64,000 nt of DNA from Halichondria panicea (lineage: Eukaryota; Porifera; Demospongiae; Suberitida; Halichondriidae), in contig NC_087392.1 of assembly GCF_963675165.1 (NCBI RefSeq), positions 1,441,001 to 1,505,000 on the forward strand. The letters are read 5' to 3'. A program made the translations under genes and the position numbers. This document shows, piece by piece, positions 58,964-64,000 of this stretch (position 1 is its first letter; each line of letters begins with the position of its first letter). The notes under the pieces were generated by a model that did not search any database, was not told where the DNA came from, and worked only from the letters and a program-made list of their open reading frames with translations.

Positions 58964-59175
58964 TTGTAGCGTGTGTATTCTAGTCTTTTGTTGTAGCTAG
59001 GAAGCCATCCAACACAAGAACATGTGGCTCCTAATATCCGATTAGAATACGGTATCTACATCTTATTGCCTCAATACACAACCGCCCTCTCACTCAGCAA
59101 TAATTATCATTGGACACACAAAAATAATACAAGTAGGCTATAAACATGGGGCATACATAGGAAGAAAAATGTACA

Positions 59176-61229
59176 TTAAATGTTATTGTCCGACAAGCCG
59201 TAGTCATCGACGTCTTCTTCCTTGTTATTAGTGTTGCCAGGGAAGGCCATATTTGTGACTGTCATATTAGCCTCCGTAGTGGGCAGGGCAGTTGTGGGCA
59301 TAGTTGTAGGTGCAGCAGTGGTTGAGGGAGGAGTGGTTGGGGGAGGGATGGTAGGAACGAAAGGTTGACACTTACCATAGTCGAAATTTTGTGGCATGAG
59401 GACACCACCGACTTCGTGGATGACTCCATTACTAGCAGGAATATCAGCGGTGGTGACAGCAATCTGATCACCGAGCTCACCCAGAAATAGTGTTCCATTC
59501 TCAGCTGCAAGAACTAGAAGTGATCGTGGTCCATTGTAATCGGTGAACAGACTGAAAGCACTCTGTCGGAGACCCAAAACTTGCGAGTAGTCCGTTTGTT
59601 TCGAGATGTGATACAAGATCAGATTTGTGAGAGGAACTCGCATGTAGCTAGTGAGACAGTTGAAGAGCTCGGGAGGAATATCTCTCTCAAACACATCGTT
59701 GGTTGGTGCAAAGACAGTGTGGGATGATGAGCTTTCGTTGAGAAAGTTGAATGTACCAGCAAACATCAGCGCTTCAACAAACATTGAGTATTGAGGGTCG
59801 TTTACCAAAATATTCGCAATCGTTTCGCTACCTGGCATAAGTACTCGGTTGACAATATGCAGTGTTCCGTTGAGTGTCTTGCAAGCATCAGGATTCTCAA
59901 TCCCAGCTCCATTTATGAACCTCATCTAAGTACCAAAAAAATGTGATCAGGTGATGCATACAAGACAAGACAACAAGAGACTTACCTCTCTAAACCGCAC
60001 TTCACTATTCGAGGAGTGTTTACTGCTAGCCTGATAAGTGATGACACTATAGTCTGGGAAATGAATTAGCGTAGAGTGTAGTGCTAATCCAATCACATTC
60101 ATAATTCTTGTCCTGTGTTGTAAGTCAGATTCGGAGACAATTCCAGTGATAATGTGATTCCCAACCAGCATGTCAATATCAGTCATGGAGAGCAGGTCAG
60201 GGTCGACCAGGTTAAACGCCTCGTTCGTGGGGGCAAAAACAGTTACCCCTGAATTATTTGAGTTGATTAGATCTCTATAAGAGCTCTGCTCAACAAATTC
60301 CAGAAATCGTGTCAAGTTTTGCAGCCTCAGGCAATCAGCAATGGACTCTCCAACAGCTGTATATACAAAGAAAATCGTTGTTATTTGTATTTTAAACTCA
60401 AACGCCTATAAATTATTATAAATGGAGTGTGAAATCAGTATTACAACTCAGGGATATGGACACTCAATTCATAATTAGCTGATGAAAGAGTGTGATCAGT
60501 TACGGCTACACTTATGTACCAAGAGGGCATCCAGTTGGTTCAGTATTGAGTGGAGTGTAGTGCTGCTGGTAGTAACTGTTGTAGTGTGATTTGGGTGCCA
60601 CAGGGCGTGTTTGGAACCCCGGACAGCAGTTGACACCGGACGTCTCGATAGTTTGATTCCGGTTGCTACACACACGAGTTGGCTGGCATATTAGTCTGCA
60701 GGGGGGGACAAGAACGCACCAAAATCAATAATTAATAGTATATTGCAATTAAAATCTTTATCAAGCTGTGTATCTATTAGTGTGCATATGGTCTAGTCTA
60801 CTACTAATACTTACTGACACTGCATCACCCAGCTGCCATAGTAGTTCTTCTCGTCGTACACCCAATTACAATACTTCCGATACTCATAGTCCACTTCATT
60901 TACTCGAAGGTTTCGAACAAATCGACATGTGTTTGGCCTGCACAAAGAACATGTATAGCATGCAGTAACCAGAGCTATTAAATTAGATATGTGAACAGGC
61001 TATTCAAGCAATTGGCTTACCCATAAACAAATGATGGAGCAGGAGAAACTACTTCTGTGAGTGTCTCGTAGGCTCCACAAGAGTTGGGCCTGAAACCAAA
61101 TGGAGGTCGACAAGCGGTCCCCACAAAACTGTCATATGGATTTTGCGATGCAGGCTTTGGAGTTGACCCTGCAGACAGATGCAAACAGCAGAGCAGTACT
61201 GCTGCTGATATAGCTATTTGGCCAGCCAT
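59176..61229 (-). CDS. Secreted EMI and double-FAS1 adhesion protein A
   Basis: Five in-phase exons: 61021-61229 (ATG), 60815-60937, 60520-60695, 59986-60356 and 59176-59925, giving 542 aa. A signal peptide (MAGQIAISAAVLLCCLHLSA) leads into a Cys-rich EMI-like domain ending in NCCPGF. Two FAS1 domains follow, each with a TVFAPTN box (TVFAPTNEAF near 60230, TVFAPTNDVF near 59700) and late GVIHEVGGVL. The C-terminus is a Thr/Pro-rich stretch then an acidic tail; no GPI or membrane segment is clear. EMI plus FAS1 is the periostin/TGFBI arrangement, with two FAS1 units rather than four, so an extracellular-matrix role is likely. The donor after exon 3 is GTACAT, a weak site. Confidence 0.88.
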
Positions 61230-61492
61230 GTTTGTGTCCCATCCGTGGTGGTGAGGCAGGCCTTATTGTGTTTTTGCGCAGGCCGCTGCAGACCGCAAAG
61301 GAAAGCCTTCATGCATTAGCCTTAGGGGGTGGGGCTGCTCTAGCGTGGGTGTTGTGTAAAATTCCTGATTTTTATTCAGATTTCACAACTTTATAATTTT
61401 CAAAGCATAACTTTTTATTCATGCAAAATTGGTATCCAAACATGAGCTTAATAAAATCAAGAAATCATGCAGCAGTTATTGTCAGTTCAATT

Positions 61493-63164
61493 TCAGTTCT
61501 TAGCGACCGACGGAGGTGTCGCTGGCTCCATGATAGCTGTGATGCCTGGACAAAATCGCTGCAACAGTTTATCGGTAAACTTGATGATCTCGGGGATGGC
61601 ATGGATCACACCGTTACGAGCAGGGATGTCAGTACCGTCAAGAGGGATATAATCATTGGTAATGCTCACTACTTGTTTGGCTAAATTAACTTTAAGAGAC
61701 TGGTAGGTGAATCTTGGGACATACTTACGCTCAGAAAGAGTGGCTATGAACTCAGCAGGATAGGAGATATGAAGGAGAACAAAAGCAGAAAGATATCTTT
61801 CATTGCCATCCTCAAGTAGACAATCAACAAAATCTGGATCAAAGGCATCGTTTGTAGGGGCAAAAACAGTTTGAGATTTCTGCGGAACATCTAAGAGTTC
61901 AGCAATATCAGCTTTTTCTGCCAGTTGCTGGAAAATGCTGAAACGAGAAGACTGCTGAGTTAAAACGTCCTTAATGGTGTCTGAGGAAAAGGGCAGAAAA
62001 TTATCGACAATGTGCACTACACCATTGCGAGCTTGGCAGGCATTTGGTTGAGAAATCCGCACTCCATTCACGTAGAATACCTAATTGAAAACAGGAAAGC
62101 AATAATTATAGTTAACAGTACACATTGACAACCTCTATACTAGAAAATACAATACCTTGACAGTACTATTTCTAGTTTTTCCAATATGAAGAGACACGTT
62201 GGAGGCTAGTGTTTGTATCAGCTGGCCATTGAACAATTTATTCTCTGGAATACTTCCTTCTCCGATATGTGCAGAAATAATTGTCTCTCTGGTAATTATA
62301 TTGAACAGCAGAGCTCGTGTAATATCGTTCAGACCTGCAAATGCTTCGTTGGAAAGAGCAAACACTGTAATTGGGTCAGTTTCTGACTCAAATCTCTCAA
62401 CAATGTCTGGCAGTTCATTAGTTTCTGTCAGGAATTCATTTAGAGCCAGCTCGTTCAAACAATCCATAACGTTTTCCCTCAGCACTAAGCAGGAGAACAA
62501 AAAATGTAATTATGATTATAGTAATTTTCAAGTCACTTACTGACAGGGCATCCCTCAGTTCTCAAGGAAATGCGATTCCTATATCTCCTAATGAAATCAA
62601 AACTCTCTCCAGCTGCCACAGCCGCTGACTCCATGGATTCACCTTGAGCACATCCGTCACAGCAATCAATAGTGTTATCGGTGAAGTTGACCATCGTACC
62701 ATTGCATTGATTAGTGACAAAACAGTCAGTACTGTATTTATAGGGAATCAGTGATAAAAAAAATAGTATGTGCAAAATAATTAGTGTGTCATAAAACTTA
62801 CAAAGAAAAGCCTCTAAAGATTCGAAACTCTTGATATGTGTAGCCTCGTGTTTGCTGCATGTAGATCTTGGACACTCGACACACATTCGGTCTGCAGAGT
62901 TAAAGAATGGATACATGCATGTACCATATACAGCCGGCTAATTTTGTACACTAACCCTTCGATTCCATCTGTTTCACCTAGCTCAGCCTCAGTTTGCCCA
63001 ATAAGAGTTGCCTCTCCACATCTTTTAGCTATAGAGTGTCGTCTGGGGGTGCAGCTGTCCCCAAGCTGTGCTCCGTTGGGAAGACCAGTTGGTCTATATC
63101 CTTGTGCATTAGCGACACCAGCAAACAGTGCAATGCAAAGCACCACAAATCGTAGAGTTGCCAT
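61493..63164 (-). CDS. Secreted EMI and double-FAS1 adhesion protein B
   Basis: Five in-phase exons: 62956-63164 (ATG), 62802-62891, 62541-62731, 62156-62484 and 61493-62080, giving 468 aa. A signal peptide (MATLRFVVLCIALFAGVANA) starts at the second in-frame ATG; an ATG at 63197 would add 11 residues and spoil it. The Cys-rich EMI-like domain ends in DCCDGC instead of CCPGF. FAS1-1 has a diverged box (TVFALSNEAF) and FAS1-2 a standard one (TVFAPTNDAF). Exon number and phases match gene A, and first exons are both 209 bases, so the two are tandem paralogs. It lacks gene A's Thr/Pro tail. Confidence 0.87.
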
Positions 63165-63918
63165 TGTTGAGTAATTTTGACTGCGACTACTTTGCAAAAT
63201 GATTGCATTGGCTCTGCCAGCTACTTTTATACACTAGCAATGTACACAGTGTTGGCAGAACACCTTATTAAGAAATGGACACTTGCTAATGGAGTTTGTC
63301 ATGGTTGCATTTACAATACAGCACAAGAACTTGTGGTAAATGACTTCAAGGGCTTTGATCATAAGTTTTTTGATCATACATTATTTTGACATGAACAAAT
63401 AATTATGGTTTAAGGACACTTTCTTATACACCTACCTAAAGCTTGGAGATCATAATGAGGTAGCAAACCACACTCACTATTGTTGAACCACAGATCATGC
63501 ATAACAATATACAGTACACATGCATGCACAGCTAAGATCATTACACACTAATTAGATCAATCTTTATAGTTATGCCCACTTCACTAAATGCTGTGACACA
63601 GGCGTAGCGTAGGGGTGGTGTTGCTCATAGCTTGCAACACTTGGTTTCAACATATCATTACCCTACCAACAAACGAAGCTGTGTCTCTACCCCCTCTTCC
63701 CTTTAACCCTGACGATCGTAAATAGAGCATTCAATGTATAGGAAAGGTTCCTCAAGACACATCCGCTTATCTAAAGAAACAGGTGCCATAGCTTCCCTGA
63801 TTCAAAAAGTTGATGACACGATTAGCTACTGCTCAATCTATTCGTGACTGTGTATAAGACTAGGGAAGTACAATGAAAAAAGACATAGAATGATACTATA
63901 GTCAAGCTCTTCACGTAC
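63165..63918. other. Intergenic, upstream of EMI-FAS1 gene B
   Basis: No gene or repeat can be supported. It presumably contains the promoter of gene B. Confidence 0.4.
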
Positions 63919-64000
63919 GTGTCAATCTTAGCTGGGCGAAGGAACTTGAGAGCATCTCCTGGTTTCTCTATCAAACCCGACATGACCAAATTAAGCAAAA
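63919..64000 (-). CDS. Possible exon of an unidentified gene (cut by window edge)
   Basis: The minus strand is open for 27 codons (NLVMSGLIEKPGDALKFLRP in the middle) and ends at a GTACGT donor. The amphipathic, protein-like composition suggests a real exon, but it is short, and no family can be named. Confidence 0.35.

Overview
The window is eukaryotic DNA from an early-branching animal, most plausibly a sponge (inference). It has many short introns with GT-AG borders, a metazoan-type CBP/p300, EMI-FAS1 adhesion genes, a Roc/COR-like NTPase with a Death domain, and many short foldback elements in introns. I rebuilt gene models by hand from reading-frame continuity and splice-site phase; no transcript or database search was available.

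Layout, left to right. (1) 1-3148, plus strand: the 3' part of a proline-rich adaptor gene with a C-terminal SH3 domain. (2) 3454-5703, minus strand: a complete KRR1 ribosome-biogenesis gene, followed at 6022-8235 by a decayed tandem copy. (3) 8502-20299, minus strand: a complete 24-exon CBP/p300 acetyltransferase gene (about 2203 aa). (4) 21038-24020, plus strand: a complete AMDHD2-type N-acetylglucosamine-6-phosphate deacetylase gene, divergent from CBP across a 738-base shared promoter region. (5) About 24640-55330: two tandem copies of a 15-16 kb segment. Each carries a Roc/COR-like NTPase gene with a Death-domain exon, a CBP-derived gene, an extra partial copy of CBP exon 2, and a scrap of CBP 5' flank. 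The second copy also carries a 3' fragment of AIFM1. (6) 55457-58963, minus strand: a complete AIFM1 (apoptosis-inducing factor) gene. (7) 59176-61229 and 61493-63164, minus strand: two paralogous secreted EMI plus double-FAS1 genes. (8) 63919-64000: a possible exon of another minus-strand gene.

The main discovery is the CBP-derived pair at 30221-37698 and 46026-52545. Each keeps the exons for the CBP N-terminal region, TAZ1 and KIX and has lost bromodomain, HAT, ZZ and TAZ2. All eight exons of each copy join in phase into one open reading frame (787 and 748 aa). Zinc ligands are retained, and each ends in an intron-derived tail whose stop codon overlaps an AATAAA. They look like genes for HAT-less CBP proteins that could compete with CBP for transcription factors. 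The Death-domain NTPase is intact in one copy of the segment and frameshifted in the other.

Mobile DNA: several non-autonomous inverted-repeat elements can be recognised, and four insertions are proven by empty sites in the duplicate copies. No RNA genes or CRISPR arrays were seen.
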